Below, in pieces: positions 38,533 to 47,455 of a stretch of 64,000 nucleotides of DNA (positions are counted from its first letter, which is position 1; every line of letters starts with the position of its first letter). The DNA lies in IMG/VR virus record IMGVR_UViG_3300045107_000106, positions 43,080 through 107,079 of that record; one strand, given 5' to 3'. The notes under the pieces are model-generated. The model did no database searches, was not told the origin of the DNA, and saw only the letters and a program-made list of their open reading frames with translations. The DNA comes from a virus. The position numbers were made by a program, and so were the translations under genes.

Positions 38533-40164
38533 ATGTCGAGCGTTGCCGACTTCCTGATCGAAAGACTTGAGAACGCAGGTGTAAAGCACGTCTTCGGGCT
38601 GCCCGGAGACTACGTTCTCGACTTCTACGACAAGCTCTGGAACAACCCGAAGATTGACGTAGTGAACACCACCGACGAGGCTCACGCCGGTTTTGCGGCC
38701 GACGCCTACGCCCGTGTCACCGGCATTGGATGCGTCTGCGTGACGTACAACGTCGGGGCACTGAAGATCGCCAACTCGGTCGCCTGTGCCTACGCCGAGC
38801 GGTCCCCACTGGTCGTCATCTCCGGCTCGCCGGGCATGAAGGAACGAAACGAGGACATGCTGCTGCACCACATGGTCCGCAGCTTCAACTGCCAGAAGGA
38901 AATCTTCGAGAAGATCACCTGCGATGCCGTCGTGTTGGACAATCCGGCGATGGCGGGCTACCTGATCGACCGGGCGTTCGAGAACCTGAAGCACTACAAG
39001 CAGCCGATCTACATCGAACTGCCCCGTGACGTGGCGAACAAGCCGCTCGTGTACGACGTGTACAAGCTCGGCACCCCGACCGCCCCCAAGAGCGACCCGG
39101 AGAACCTGAGCGAAGCGATTGACGAAGTAACGACATGGTTGAAGAAGGCCCAAAAGCCGGTCATCATGGCCGGGGTGGAAGTGGCCCGATACGGCCTGGG
39201 CGAGAAACTGGTGAAGTTCGCCGAGCGGCACAACCTGCCGATTGTTACGGAATACCTGAGTAAGTCGGTCGTCCCGGAGACGCACCCGCTGTTCGCCGGA
39301 CTGTACAGTGGCCCGGCCAGCGACGAGTTCACCCGGAAGCTGGTGGACGAGAGCGACTGCCTGCTGATGTTCGGCGTGATGCTGACGGACATGACCCTCA
39401 ACTTCATGCCCGCCAAGTTCCAGAAGCGGCAGGTGGTGAACGCCTCGGCCAACGGGCTGAAGGTGAAGAACCACGCCTACACCAACGTCACGTTCATGGA
39501 CTTCTGCAACACGTTGCTGAAGGCCGAACTCGGCCTGCGGGAAACTCCCGACCTGCCGGTGTACGAGGCCGTCAAGGAGTTCGTCCCGGAGAAGGGCAAG
39601 AAGATCACCACCAGCCGCCTGTTCGAGATGGTGGAAACGATGTTGACCAAGAACACGGCAGTGGTGGCCGACATCGGCGACTGCCTGTTTGGTGCCGCCG
39701 ACATGACGATGCACAACAACAACCTGTTCCTCTCCCCGGCGTTCTACACGAGCATGGGTTTCGCAATCCCTGGGGCGTTGGGTGTGATGACGGCGAAGCC
39801 GCACCTGCGGCCGGTCGTCCTGGTGGGCGACGGGGCGTTCCAGATGAGCTTCGGCGAACTGTCCACCCTGGTGAACCGCAACCTGAACCCGATTGTGATT
39901 GTGTTAAACAACGGCGGGTACAGCACCGAGCGGGTCATGAAGGACGGCGGATACAACAATCTGCGGAACTGGAGCTATCATACGGTCGGCGACTTATTCT
40001 TCGGCGGCTCAGGTGCCGAGGTACGCACGGAAGACGAACTTGAGGCGGCTGTTAATAAAGCCCTTGACTCAAAGCAGCTTTTCGTGTTAAATGTCGTGTT
40101 AGGCCCGAAGGACATCTCCCGTGGTATGCGGCGGATGGCCGAAGCCTTAGCAAAGCGTGTTTAG
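38533..40164 (+). CDS. ThDP-dependent decarboxylase (pyruvate/indolepyruvate decarboxylase-like)
   Basis: A 543-residue protein with the three-domain ThDP fold. The N-terminal pyrimidine-binding domain has the catalytic Glu in DEAHAGFAADAYAR (about 49-62) and a paired His (MLLHHMV, about 113). A middle domain follows. The C-terminal domain holds the ThDP/Mg motif GDGAFQMSFGELSTL ending LNNGGYSTER (about 437-470). The paired His is typical of pyruvate and indolepyruvate decarboxylases and not of acetolactate synthase. Neighbouring sugar genes make a role in making an unusual sugar or short-chain aldehyde plausible. The substrate cannot be read from the sequence. Confidence 0.85.
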   Translation: MSSVADFLIERLENAGVKHVFGLPGDYVLDFYDKLWNNPKIDVVNTTDEAHAGFAADAYARVTGIGCVCVTYNVGALKIANSVACAYAERSPLVVISGSPGMKERNEDMLLHHMVRSFNCQKEIFEKITCDAVVLDNPAMAGYLIDRAFENLKHYKQPIYIELPRDVANKPLVYDVYKLGTPTAPKSDPENLSEAIDEVTTWLKKAQKPVIMAGVEVARYGLGEKLVKFAERHNLPIVTEYLSKSVVPETHPLFAGLYSGPASDEFTRKLVDESDCLLMFGVMLTDMTLNFMPAKFQKRQVVNASANGLKVKNHAYTNVTFMDFCNTLLKAELGLRETPDLPVYEAVKEFVPEKGKKITTSRLFEMVETMLTKNTAVVADIGDCLFGAADMTMHNNNLFLSPAFYTSMGFAIPGALGVMTAKPHLRPVVLVGDGAFQMSFGELSTLVNRNLNPIVIVLNNGGYSTERVMKDGGYNNLRNWSYHTVGDLFFGGSGAEVRTEDELEAAVNKALDSKQLFVLNVVLGPKDISRGMRRMAEALAKRV

Positions 40165-40171
40165 GAACTAC

Positions 40172-40414
40172 ATGGCCGTAGACGAACAAGATGTTCTTCC
40201 TCCTCAATGGAAGGCTTATCTCCAAGACGAGTGGCTGGTCAAAGACCGGCAGGGATTCATCGAGCATATTGATGACCTTGAGGAGAATGCCGATTGGGAG
40301 GAGAACTTCGCCCAGCAATGGCTGGACATGAACAACTACGAGCTTTACCTGAAGCACCGTGATCTAGCCGAAGAAAAACGCATGGAAGCTGAGTACATGC
40401 GTAGTTTACTCTAA
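40172..40414 (+). CDS. Small acidic hypothetical protein
   Basis: An 80-residue, Glu/Asp-rich helical protein (FIEHIDDLEENADWEENFAQ, LKHRDLAEEKRMEAEYMRS). ATG 40172 is preferred to the GTG at 40157. Family unknown. Confidence 0.6.
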   Translation: MAVDEQDVLPPQWKAYLQDEWLVKDRQGFIEHIDDLEENADWEENFAQQWLDMNNYELYLKHRDLAEEKRMEAEYMRSLL

Positions 40415-40436
40415 CAAAGAAGAGGTTTTGCCGCAC

Positions 40437-40472
40437 ATGGCACTGTTTTCAAACCCCAAGAAGGGGGCGTGA
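40437..40472 (+). other. Eleven-codon upstream ORF before IF3
   Basis: ATG 40437 opens MALFSNPKKGA, whose TGA is immediately followed by the GTG start of the IF3 gene. AAGAAGAGG lies upstream. It may couple or regulate IF3 translation. Confidence 0.35.
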
Positions 40473-40997
40473 GTGTTCAATAAGAAATACGACCCGAAGC
40501 AGAAGAAGCAATTCACTCGGGTGAACGAGCAGATTCGCATCTCCCCTGTCCTCGTCGTCAAAGACGGGCAGAAGTTGGGCACCATGCCCAACTACGAGGC
40601 ACTGCGGTTGGCTCGTGACGAAGGGCTTGATCTCGTCGAGATTTCGCCCAACTCCCGCCCTCCGGTCTGCTCGATCATGGACTACGGGAAGTTCAAGTTC
40701 GACCAGTCCAAAAAGAAGAAGGACAAGGGTTCCGCCCAAAAGGAAAAGGAAGTGTCCTTCCGGTACGTCGTGGGCGATCACGACCTGGAAACCAAAGTCA
40801 ACCAGATCAAGGGCTGGCTGGAGTCCGGGGAACGGGTCAAGATCACGGTCAAGTTCAAAGGCCGGGAGAACGCCCACAAAGACGAGGGGATGGTCGTCAT
40901 CAACAAGTGCCTTGAGTTATTGAAGGACGTGGCAAACGTGGAGAAGAAGCCGTCCTTCGAGGGCAGCCAAATCATCGCACGCCTCACCAAGAAGTAA
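40473..40997 (+). CDS. infC: Translation initiation factor IF-3
   Basis: A 174-residue protein with both IF3 domains. The N-domain (about 15-80) has VNEQIRISPVLVV, EALRLARDEGLDLVEISPNS, PPVCSIMDYGKFKF. The linker is Lys-rich. The C-domain (about 90-174) has KEVSFRYVVGDHDLETKVNQ, VKITVKFKGRENAH and SFEGSQIIARLTKK. Length and order match bacterial IF3. IF3 binds the 30S platform, prevents premature 50S joining and checks start-codon and initiator-tRNA pairing. A phage copy, together with bS21 and tmRNA, suggests redirection of initiation. The start is GTG with AGGGGG upstream, and an 11-codon ORF ends right before it. Confidence 0.95.
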   Translation: MFNKKYDPKQKKQFTRVNEQIRISPVLVVKDGQKLGTMPNYEALRLARDEGLDLVEISPNSRPPVCSIMDYGKFKFDQSKKKKDKGSAQKEKEVSFRYVVGDHDLETKVNQIKGWLESGERVKITVKFKGRENAHKDEGMVVINKCLELLKDVANVEKKPSFEGSQIIARLTKK

Positions 40998-40998
40998 G

Positions 40999-42174
40999 GT
41001 GGCTGTGGATAAGGAACAAATCATTAGGCAGCAGGGAACTGCGCTCGTGCGGGTGCTGGAAGAGAAATCCGCTCTCCCGGCACCCCCGGCGTGTTCACTA
41101 TTGACACGTCTCAAGTCTTACACAACCGAAGAACTCCGAAACTGCTTCGGAATCTACGGCCTGAATTTCGCCGCCTTCGCCAACAACATCGACCTGGAAC
41201 ACCCCGACCTGAACGCCCTGTTCGGCGGGCAACTAACTGAGGACCGGCCGGGTTACTTCGGCCGGGACGCCTCGGACCTGCTCAAGCTGGCCTCCTACGG
41301 CACGAACTTCAACCTGTCGCAATACGTCCTCTACAACCTCAAGCGGGTCATCACCCAGCACGAGATGTGGAACGAGATCAGTAAGAAGCTCGACAACCCG
41401 AGTCGAAACCAACTCTACGTCCGGTTCGTGAAGAGTTGGTCGGAGCGACACAACATCCGCAAGTCCAAGAGGACGCAGCCGGTCGAACTCCGGGTGCTGT
41501 TCAAGAAGGGCAGCCGGATGTGGGACTCCCAGCCGGACGACTTCTCTCCGTTCATCCGGGACGAGATCAGATACAGCGTCCAACTCCAGAAGGCGATGGA
41601 TCGGTTCAACCACTTCCAGAAACTCGGCCTCAGTTGCATGGCCGAGGAAGTGAAGAAGTCGGTGGACTTCATCGAGGCAAAGTCACGGTGCGATCTGTAC
41701 CTGGGATACAACAAGATCACGCTCACCCAGGCGGCAATCGTCCTGGCACGCATGATCGGCTGTGAGTTCCACGAGGACTTGGCGTCTACCGTCTGCATTA
41801 ACACGGACAAGTTGTACGATTTCTCCACCGTGTCCCTGAGCCGGGGCTACTTCAAGTACACGCCCCAGGCGTACTGCCTGCACGACATGCCAGAGCCGCC
41901 CGAAGCGGTGCGACGTATTATGGAACACGTCGAGGCCATGCCCGAGTTGGGAAAACGCCCGGCATTCGACCATTATCGGGTGGTTGTCCCGAGTTTTAAC
42001 TACCCGGACATCTACCTAACTTACAGGACGTTGAACGGCGAAACGGTGATTGCCGATACCTACGCCGACATGAGGAAGGGACTCGACCTTGAGCTACTGA
42101 AGGCCGGTATCACCACTGGCGTGTTACTCGGCGAACGAGACGGCGGTTGTTACTTCTTGGGGTATTGGGCGTGA
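40999..42174 (+). CDS. Hypothetical protein downstream of IF3
   Basis: A 391-residue protein with GTG start (a second GTG follows two codons later). It is mainly helical with conserved-looking cysteines and aromatic residues (ELRNCFGIYGLNFAAFANNI, YNKITLTQAAIVLARMIGCE, MPELGKRPAFDHYRVVVPSF). No family is recognised. It starts one base after the IF3 stop and its TGA overlaps the next GTG, so it shares the IF3 message. Confidence 0.65.
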   Translation: MAVDKEQIIRQQGTALVRVLEEKSALPAPPACSLLTRLKSYTTEELRNCFGIYGLNFAAFANNIDLEHPDLNALFGGQLTEDRPGYFGRDASDLLKLASYGTNFNLSQYVLYNLKRVITQHEMWNEISKKLDNPSRNQLYVRFVKSWSERHNIRKSKRTQPVELRVLFKKGSRMWDSQPDDFSPFIRDEIRYSVQLQKAMDRFNHFQKLGLSCMAEEVKKSVDFIEAKSRCDLYLGYNKITLTQAAIVLARMIGCEFHEDLASTVCINTDKLYDFSTVSLSRGYFKYTPQAYCLHDMPEPPEAVRRIMEHVEAMPELGKRPAFDHYRVVVPSFNYPDIYLTYRTLNGETVIADTYADMRKGLDLELLKAGITTGVLLGERDGGCYFLGYWA

Positions 42175-42500
42175 GCGACAGACAGATCAAAATCTCAGCG
42201 GCGTTGTTGCGAGAGATGCTGGTTGAGGCATATCAGAGTGGGTGGTACGGGGTTCAGGAGTTAGACGGCGACACGGCCGACAGTATCATCGAGAAACGTA
42301 TTACCGAGGACATGGTGGTCAAACCCGCACCGCCCCCTGCCACTATGCCGTTCGTCGGCGTCGGCCAGCCGCTCATCGTCAGCGGCCTCGGCATGAACCT
42401 GAACATGAACGGCTGGGCCGCACAGCCGAACAACATCATCATCAGTGCCGACTCTATCAACCCGGTACAGGTCACAAGCAACCAGGATCACTCGATCTGA
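42171..42500 (+). CDS. Small hypothetical protein, GTG start
   Basis: A 109-residue protein coupled to the previous gene by GTGA overlap. The N-terminal helix (IKISAALLREMLVEAYQSGW) is followed by a hydrophobic Pro/Asn-rich half (MPFVGVGQPLIVSGLGMNLN). Family unknown; some phage capsid decoration and tail proteins have similar tails. Confidence 0.6.
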   Translation: MSDRQIKISAALLREMLVEAYQSGWYGVQELDGDTADSIIEKRITEDMVVKPAPPPATMPFVGVGQPLIVSGLGMNLNMNGWAAQPNNIIISADSINPVQVTSNQDHSI

Positions 42501-42514
42501 CACTATCTTAATCC

Positions 42515-43579
42515 ATGTTGCCTTTATTCAAGGTGTTCATGGCTCCCGAGGCCGGTGATGCGGTCAAGGAAACTCTCTACTCCGGTTTCATCGGCCAGGG
42601 GGCGAAAGTCGCCTCCTTCGAGGCCGAGTTACAGAGCTACTTCGGCTCGCCCTGGGTACTCACCACCAACTCCTGCACGAGTGCCTTGCACTTGGCCTAC
42701 CTCTTCGCCGAACCCGGTGAAGCGTTGTGCCCGCCGCTCACCTGCCTCGCCACGTCGGCCGCACTGAAGCAAGCCGGACACACGGTCAAGTGGGTGGATA
42801 TCGAACCCAACGGCAACATCAACCTCGTCGATCTCGCCACCAAGCTCACCCCGCAGACGAAGCTCGTGGTCGTCGTCCACTTCGCCGGGAACCCGGTCGA
42901 TCTGGACAACCTCAACGCTATCCTCGACAAACACGCCGAGAAGCACGGCAACCGGCCGCTCGTTGTGGAAGACTGTGCCCACGCCATCGGCAGCCGCTAT
43001 AACGGCCGCAAGGTGGGCACCACCTTCGGGCACATCTGCTGTTTCTCGTTTCAAGCAGTGAAGACCCTGACCACCGGCGACGGCGGGTGTATCAGCCTGA
43101 GCAGTCAGATCGAGTACGACATCACCAAGCGGCGGCGGTGGTTCGGCTTGAGTCGTGACTGTTCGATCTTTGAGCAGGACGTGACGGAGTTGGGCTATAA
43201 GTATCACATGAACGACATCAACGCCACCATCGGGTTGTGTAACATGTCGCACCTGGACGCCCTGGTGGCGAAGCAGCGTGGGAACTACCACTTCTACCGG
43301 GACGCCCTGCCTGGGATCAGCGTGGCTCAGTGCGGCGAGCCGAACGGCTGGCTGTACCCGGTGTGGGTGGATGACCGTGTGTCGTTCGAGAGGATGATGG
43401 CCGAGCGGGGCGTCCACTGCGGTCCGGCCCACTGCCGTAACGACGTGTACTCGTGTTACAGAAAAGCGGACTTGCCCATCATGGAGTTGGCCGAGAAGCA
43501 CCTGACCTGTATTCCGTGCGGATGGTGGATAGAAGAAGCCGACAGGCAGTACATAGTTGACTGTATCGTGAAAGGGTAA
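42515..43579 (+). CDS. DegT/DnrJ/EryC1/StrS aminotransferase
   Basis: A 354-residue PLP enzyme of the sugar aminotransferase family. Motifs include TTNSCTSALHLAYLFAEPGE (about 48-67), VEDCAHAIG (about 150) and the PLP lysine in FSFQAVKTLTTGDGG (about 175-189). A C-terminal substrate part follows (GWLYPVWVDD). These enzymes add an amino group to a 3- or 4-keto nucleotide sugar. It opens a cluster with an acetyltransferase, an epimerase and a GT2 enzyme, consistent with making and attaching an acetamido sugar. Confidence 0.93.
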   Translation: MLPLFKVFMAPEAGDAVKETLYSGFIGQGAKVASFEAELQSYFGSPWVLTTNSCTSALHLAYLFAEPGEALCPPLTCLATSAALKQAGHTVKWVDIEPNGNINLVDLATKLTPQTKLVVVVHFAGNPVDLDNLNAILDKHAEKHGNRPLVVEDCAHAIGSRYNGRKVGTTFGHICCFSFQAVKTLTTGDGGCISLSSQIEYDITKRRRWFGLSRDCSIFEQDVTELGYKYHMNDINATIGLCNMSHLDALVAKQRGNYHFYRDALPGISVAQCGEPNGWLYPVWVDDRVSFERMMAERGVHCGPAHCRNDVYSCYRKADLPIMELAEKHLTCIPCGWWIEEADRQYIVDCIVKG

Positions 43580-43580
43580 C

Positions 43581-43919
43581 ATGCAATTCCGTGAGTTCGT
43601 AGTTCAGGAAGGCGATCTCCTGAAATCCATCGTGTTCGGCGTCAGGCAGGGCATCAAGAAGTTCAACGAGAAGCCAACCCCGCCGCCCGAGAAAAAGGTG
43701 TCGGAAAAGAAGCAAATCCTCAATCAACTAATGTCGGCGACGAACGACAAAGACCTGTCGGCTGTCGTCGAAAAGATGATTCAGAATAACTTGAGGCTTA
43801 CCGCCAACGGCGAACTGAAGAAACCCAACAAGAACTGGTTGATGGAGAGACATGTACACGCACAAAAACGGAATCACCTTCAGAAAGGTCGAGGAAGACG
43901 ACCTGCGGTTACTGCTTGA
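43581..43919 (+). CDS. Small protein with capsid-targeting-like N-terminus (CTS protein B)
   Basis: A 112-residue protein on the plus strand with N-terminus MQFREFVVQEGDLLKS, the same F-[RK]-x-[FW]-[LIV]-x-x-E pattern as the minus-strand CTS candidates. It is basic, with a Pro/Lys stretch (KPTPPPEKKVSEKKQ) and an Arg/Lys/His-rich tail (MERHVHAQKRNHLQKGRGRR). The tail overlaps the acetyltransferase gene by 68 bases. A DNA-binding internal head protein would have this look; this is inference. Confidence 0.55.
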   Translation: MQFREFVVQEGDLLKSIVFGVRQGIKKFNEKPTPPPEKKVSEKKQILNQLMSATNDKDLSAVVEKMIQNNLRLTANGELKKPNKNWLMERHVHAQKRNHLQKGRGRRPAVTA

Positions 43920-44466
43920 CCTGAAGAACGAGAGTTGGTGGGGGACGCACAGTGTCCTCTTTGCCAACATGCGTGACCAGAAGCGGTGGTTCGACAACCT
44001 CGGCGACAAGCTCGTCTTCTCCATCATCCGTGGCGAGTCCGTCATGGGCGTCTGCGTCGTCAGCGACATCGACTACATTTCCCGGAAAGCCTCGATCAGC
44101 GGCTCGGTCATCAAAGACTTCAGAAACAACAACAACCCACGCCTGATCTTCGAGGCCGGTATCGACTTCGCCTTCGAGATGTTCAATTTCAACCGCCTGG
44201 AGGCGGAAGTGCTGGAATCCAACTATTCGGCTCAACTACTGGAAGTAAAAATGCTTGGATTCACGGTCGAGGGGAAAAAGAGGATGGCAGTTTACAAGGC
44301 GGGGCGGTATTATGACTCAATCGTACTCGGGCTACTCCGCTCCGAGTGGGAACAACAGGACCGTGTAAAAGAACTGCACGGCGGCTGCAACACCAACTTC
44401 TGCCACGACAAGGCAGAGAAGTTCGTGCAGCGTTCACGGAAGAACATCCAGGGGGTTACGGAATGA
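43852..44466 (+). CDS. GNAT family N-acetyltransferase
   Basis: A 204-residue protein with a GNAT core at about 8-150 (ITFRKVEEDDLRLLLDLKNE, IIRGESVMGVCVVSDIDYIS, LEAEVLESNYSAQLLEVKML, GFTVEGKKR) in the RimJ/PseH-like style. A charged C-terminal extension of about 45 residues follows. In this cluster it most likely acetylates the amino sugar made by the aminotransferase. Its stop overlaps the epimerase ATG. Confidence 0.82.
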   Translation: MYTHKNGITFRKVEEDDLRLLLDLKNESWWGTHSVLFANMRDQKRWFDNLGDKLVFSIIRGESVMGVCVVSDIDYISRKASISGSVIKDFRNNNNPRLIFEAGIDFAFEMFNFNRLEAEVLESNYSAQLLEVKMLGFTVEGKKRMAVYKAGRYYDSIVLGLLRSEWEQQDRVKELHGGCNTNFCHDKAEKFVQRSRKNIQGVTE

Positions 44467-45332
44467 AATGTCTCGTCACCGGCGGTGCCGGATTCATCGG
44501 AGCCAACCTCGTCCGCCGTCTACTGAACGACGGCCACGTTGTCGTGGTCTGGGACAACCTTTCGACCGGAAAGCGTGAAAACCTGCCGGGCAGTCCGCAC
44601 GGCCACCTGAGCTTCTACGAGATCGACGTGGCCGACATCAGCCCGGAGAAGCACGTTGAGAAGCGGTTCGACATCATCTACCACTTGGCGGCACACGCCC
44701 GCATCCAGCCCAGCTTCAAGTCGCCCGACGAGTCGTTCAAGGCCAACGTCGGCGGCACGCTGAAGATGCTCGAACTCGCCAAGAAGCATGACGTGCCGTT
44801 GATCTACGCCGGGTCGAGTTCGTTCTACCACGACAAGTACGCCAACCCCTACACCTTTACCAAGTGGCAGGGCGAAGAGTTGTGCGTCATGTACAACAAG
44901 GTCTACAAGGTGCCGACGGCCATCGCCCGGTTCTTCAACGTCTACGGCCCGTTCCAGATCGAAGACGGCCCGTTCGCAACCGTCATGGGCGTCTTCGAGA
45001 AGTGTAAGAGAGAGGGCAAGGCGTTCCCCATCACCGGCACCGGCGAGCAGCGACGGGACTTCACCCACGTTGACGACGTGGTGGAAGGTCTGGTCAAGGT
45101 CGCCGAAAAGCGTTGGAACGCCGACATCTTCAACTTCGGCACCGGGGCCAACTACTCGGTGAAGGAGATCGCCCGGATGTTCAAGCCGTCTGCGGCGAGC
45201 TATGTTCCGGGACGACCGGGCGAGGCACCGGAAACCCTGGCCGACATCAAAGCCACGAAGAAGGCGTTGGGCTGGACGCCGAAGATCAAGGTCGATGAGT
45301 ACATCAAGGAATTCGTGAGCAAATGCGGGTAA
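44463..45332 (+). CDS. NAD-dependent sugar epimerase/dehydratase
   Basis: A 289-residue extended short-chain dehydrogenase. The NAD motif GGAGFIGANL is at about 7-16, the catalytic Ser/Thr region is AGSSSFY, and the Tyr-x3-Lys pair is in NPYTFTKWQGE at about 138. RFFNVYGP and RRDFTHVDDV are typical of GalE/GMD-type enzymes. It probably makes the keto or epimerised nucleotide sugar for the adjoining aminotransferase. Starts inside the GNAT stop (ATGA) and overlaps the next gene by 10 bases. Confidence 0.93.
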   Translation: MKCLVTGGAGFIGANLVRRLLNDGHVVVVWDNLSTGKRENLPGSPHGHLSFYEIDVADISPEKHVEKRFDIIYHLAAHARIQPSFKSPDESFKANVGGTLKMLELAKKHDVPLIYAGSSSFYHDKYANPYTFTKWQGEELCVMYNKVYKVPTAIARFFNVYGPFQIEDGPFATVMGVFEKCKREGKAFPITGTGEQRRDFTHVDDVVEGLVKVAEKRWNADIFNFGTGANYSVKEIARMFKPSAASYVPGRPGEAPETLADIKATKKALGWTPKIKVDEYIKEFVSKCG

Positions 45333-46048
45333 TCGTCCTCGGCGTCTACTACAACCGTCCGCTCCTGTTCCGCAAGGCGTTGGAGAGTCTGAAGGTCACT
45401 GCCTCTACACATCCCGATTGGGAGATGGTGATCGGGGACGACAACAGCCCAAACCCGGCCGAACCCATCGTCCGGGAAGTTCTACCGGAATACGCCGACC
45501 GGGTGAAAGTTCTCAATTCGTACACCAGCAGGGAAGAAAAGGGGCAGGGCGTCGGCCGGGTCGGTGCCCTTGCCAACCAAGCCATCCGGGAGTCGAGTGC
45601 CGACATCGGCATCTTCCTCTGTGATGATGACCTGCTGATGCCTAACTACTTTAAGACACTGAGCGAGTATTACAGCAGAACTCCTGCCATGTACGGGTAT
45701 TGCGACATCGCAATCTACAACCCGTTGAAGCCGGGCGAAGCCAACTACTCAGTGAGCTACAACAAAGACGTGGACGACCCGGTGAACCACCTGGACGCAT
45801 CCCAGATTTCGTTCCGACTCGACGCCTTCCGTAAGCACGGTGTTTCCTTCCCCGAGAAGGCGAGCCTGATCGAGAACCTGGACGCCGCCGTGCTGCGGCA
45901 GATGTACCAGAAGTTCGGCAAGCCGGACCGGATCAACTGCTACGGGCAGATCAAGGGCATCCACGACTACCAGATGATGTGGAACAAGAAGAAAGATATC
46001 TTAACACATCTGCAACACATAGACAGTCTAGCCGGAAAAGTATTCTGA
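45323..46048 (+). CDS. Family 2 glycosyltransferase
   Basis: A 241-residue GT-A enzyme: [20 protein letters not shown] start, [10 protein letters not shown] at about 37, and the metal-binding DDD in [12 protein letters not shown] at about 100. It likely transfers the sugar made by the preceding genes. The stop overlaps the dnaJ ATG (TGATG). Confidence 0.85.
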   Translation: MRVIVLGVYYNRPLLFRKALESLKVTASTHPDWEMVIGDDNSPNPAEPIVREVLPEYADRVKVLNSYTSREEKGQGVGRVGALANQAIRESSADIGIFLCDDDLLMPNYFKTLSEYYSRTPAMYGYCDIAIYNPLKPGEANYSVSYNKDVDDPVNHLDASQISFRLDAFRKHGVSFPEKASLIENLDAAVLRQMYQKFGKPDRINCYGQIKGIHDYQMMWNKKKDILTHLQHIDSLAGKVF

Positions 46049-47142
46049 TGAAGAACCTGTACGAAGTTCTCGGAGTCGAAAAGACGGCGACGAACGAAGA
46101 GATTCAAAAGGCGTACCGAAAGCTCGCCATGAAGTACCACCCGGACCGTAATCCGGGGGACGACGAGGCCACCGAGAAGTTTAAGGAAGCCGTAGCCGCC
46201 TACGAAGTGCTGTCCGACGATGACAAGCGGCGTCATTACGATATGGTCGGCGAAGCCCCACGCCGGACCGGCAACGCCCCGCCACCGCCGTCCTACGACG
46301 ACTTCTTACGCAACTTCTTCAACGGCCAACAGACCAACCGCCAGAACGGCACGAACCTCATGACCGAGGTTGTGATCGACCTGGAGGACGTATTGACCGG
46401 CAAGGAAATCGAAATCCCGCACACCACCAAGAAAACCTGCCCCGACTGCGAAGGTGCAGGCGGCGATAAGATCGTCTGTCATGAGTGCGGCGGCTCAGGC
46501 TGGCGGCGGGCACAGCACTCGATGCGGGGCCAGAACATGTTCGTGCAGCAGTCGTGTAACACCTGCCAGGGGAAAGGCTACAAGATCGGTGCCCCGTGCG
46601 ACAAGTGCAGCGGCCGGGGCATGACCGAAGAGGGCGAGAACATCCTGAAGCTGGTCATCCCGCCGGGCATCCCGGACGGCGGGCAGATGATCTTCAAGGG
46701 CTGCGGCGGGCCGGGCAAGAACGGCGGCAGACCGGGCCACCTGATCGTCACCATCGCCGTTCGGGAACACAACCTGTACAAGCGGCTGGACGACGGCAAC
46801 CTGTTGATTAAGGTGCCCGTGTCGTTCACCCAACTGGTGCTGGGCGACGAGCTAGAGATTCCGACGTTGGACAAGAAGGTGGTTAACTTCCGCATCCCGC
46901 CGAAGTCCACGGCCGGGCGGAAGATGCGACTGGCCGGACAAGGACTGCCGAAGCACCACGAGTCGCCGGAGCGGGGCGACATCCTGGCCGAACTGATGCT
47001 GGAAGTTCCGCAGGGGGCGAACGAAGAGTTGGTCGCCCTGGTGGAGAAGATGGCAAAGTTCGACGAGGACGGATCGGTCTACCCCCGGAAAAAGCATCTC
47101 AAAGATGTGTGTGCGGGACTAAATAATAACCGGGAGGCATAA
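46048..47142 (+). CDS. dnaJ: DnaJ (Hsp40) co-chaperone
   Basis: A 364-residue type I DnaJ. The J domain with HPD is at about 31-33 ([10 protein letters not shown]), followed by a short Pro/Asn-rich linker. Four zinc modules ([32 protein letters not shown]) lie at about 131-200. A C-terminal substrate domain and a short tail end the protein. It stimulates a DnaK-type ATPase; no dnaK is in the window, so host DnaK is the likely partner. Phages such as lambda depend on DnaJ for replication or morphogenesis; a self-encoded copy is uncommon. It is coupled to a glycosyltransferase gene, which may be chance. Confidence 0.95.
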   Translation: MKNLYEVLGVEKTATNEEIQKAYRKLAMKYHPDRNPGDDEATEKFKEAVAAYEVLSDDDKRRHYDMVGEAPRRTGNAPPPPSYDDFLRNFFNGQQTNRQNGTNLMTEVVIDLEDVLTGKEIEIPHTTKKTCPDCEGAGGDKIVCHECGGSGWRRAQHSMRGQNMFVQQSCNTCQGKGYKIGAPCDKCSGRGMTEEGENILKLVIPPGIPDGGQMIFKGCGGPGKNGGRPGHLIVTIAVREHNLYKRLDDGNLLIKVPVSFTQLVLGDELEIPTLDKKVVNFRIPPKSTAGRKMRLAGQGLPKHHESPERGDILAELMLEVPQGANEELVALVEKMAKFDEDGSVYPRKKHLKDVCAGLNNNREA

Positions 47143-47143
47143 C

Positions 47144-47455
47144 ATGGAATGGGATACACTTAAGAAAAGCGTGCTGTTCTGGGTCGTGGTTGGTTTCACC
47201 GCCCTCAACGTCTCGGCTTTCCTCTTCTCGAAGTTCATCATTCACCAGACCACTCAGCGGGTGCTGGAGAAGCTTCAAAAGGAATACTCGCCGTCGCCTT
47301 ACGGTCCTGGCTTCGACCCGGATCGGGTGAACATCGACGGCCTCAAGCAACAACCGGCACCGGGCGGTCCATTCCCTGTGGCCTTCACTGAAGGCAATGA
47401 CGCAGAGTGGGAAGCGGGATGGGAAAAGGCCAGAGGCTTTAATCCAGAACGATAG
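47144..47455 (+). CDS. Single-span membrane protein
   Basis: A 103-residue protein with an N-terminal membrane helix (about 9-28, VLFWVVVGFTALNVSAFLFS), a short coiled part (TTQRVLEKLQKEY) and a Pro/Gly-rich tail. The ribosome binding site is GGGAGG. Its 3' end overlaps a convergent late gene. Family unknown. Confidence 0.65.
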   Translation: MEWDTLKKSVLFWVVVGFTALNVSAFLFSKFIIHQTTQRVLEKLQKEYSPSPYGPGFDPDRVNIDGLKQQPAPGGPFPVAFTEGNDAEWEAGWEKARGFNPER

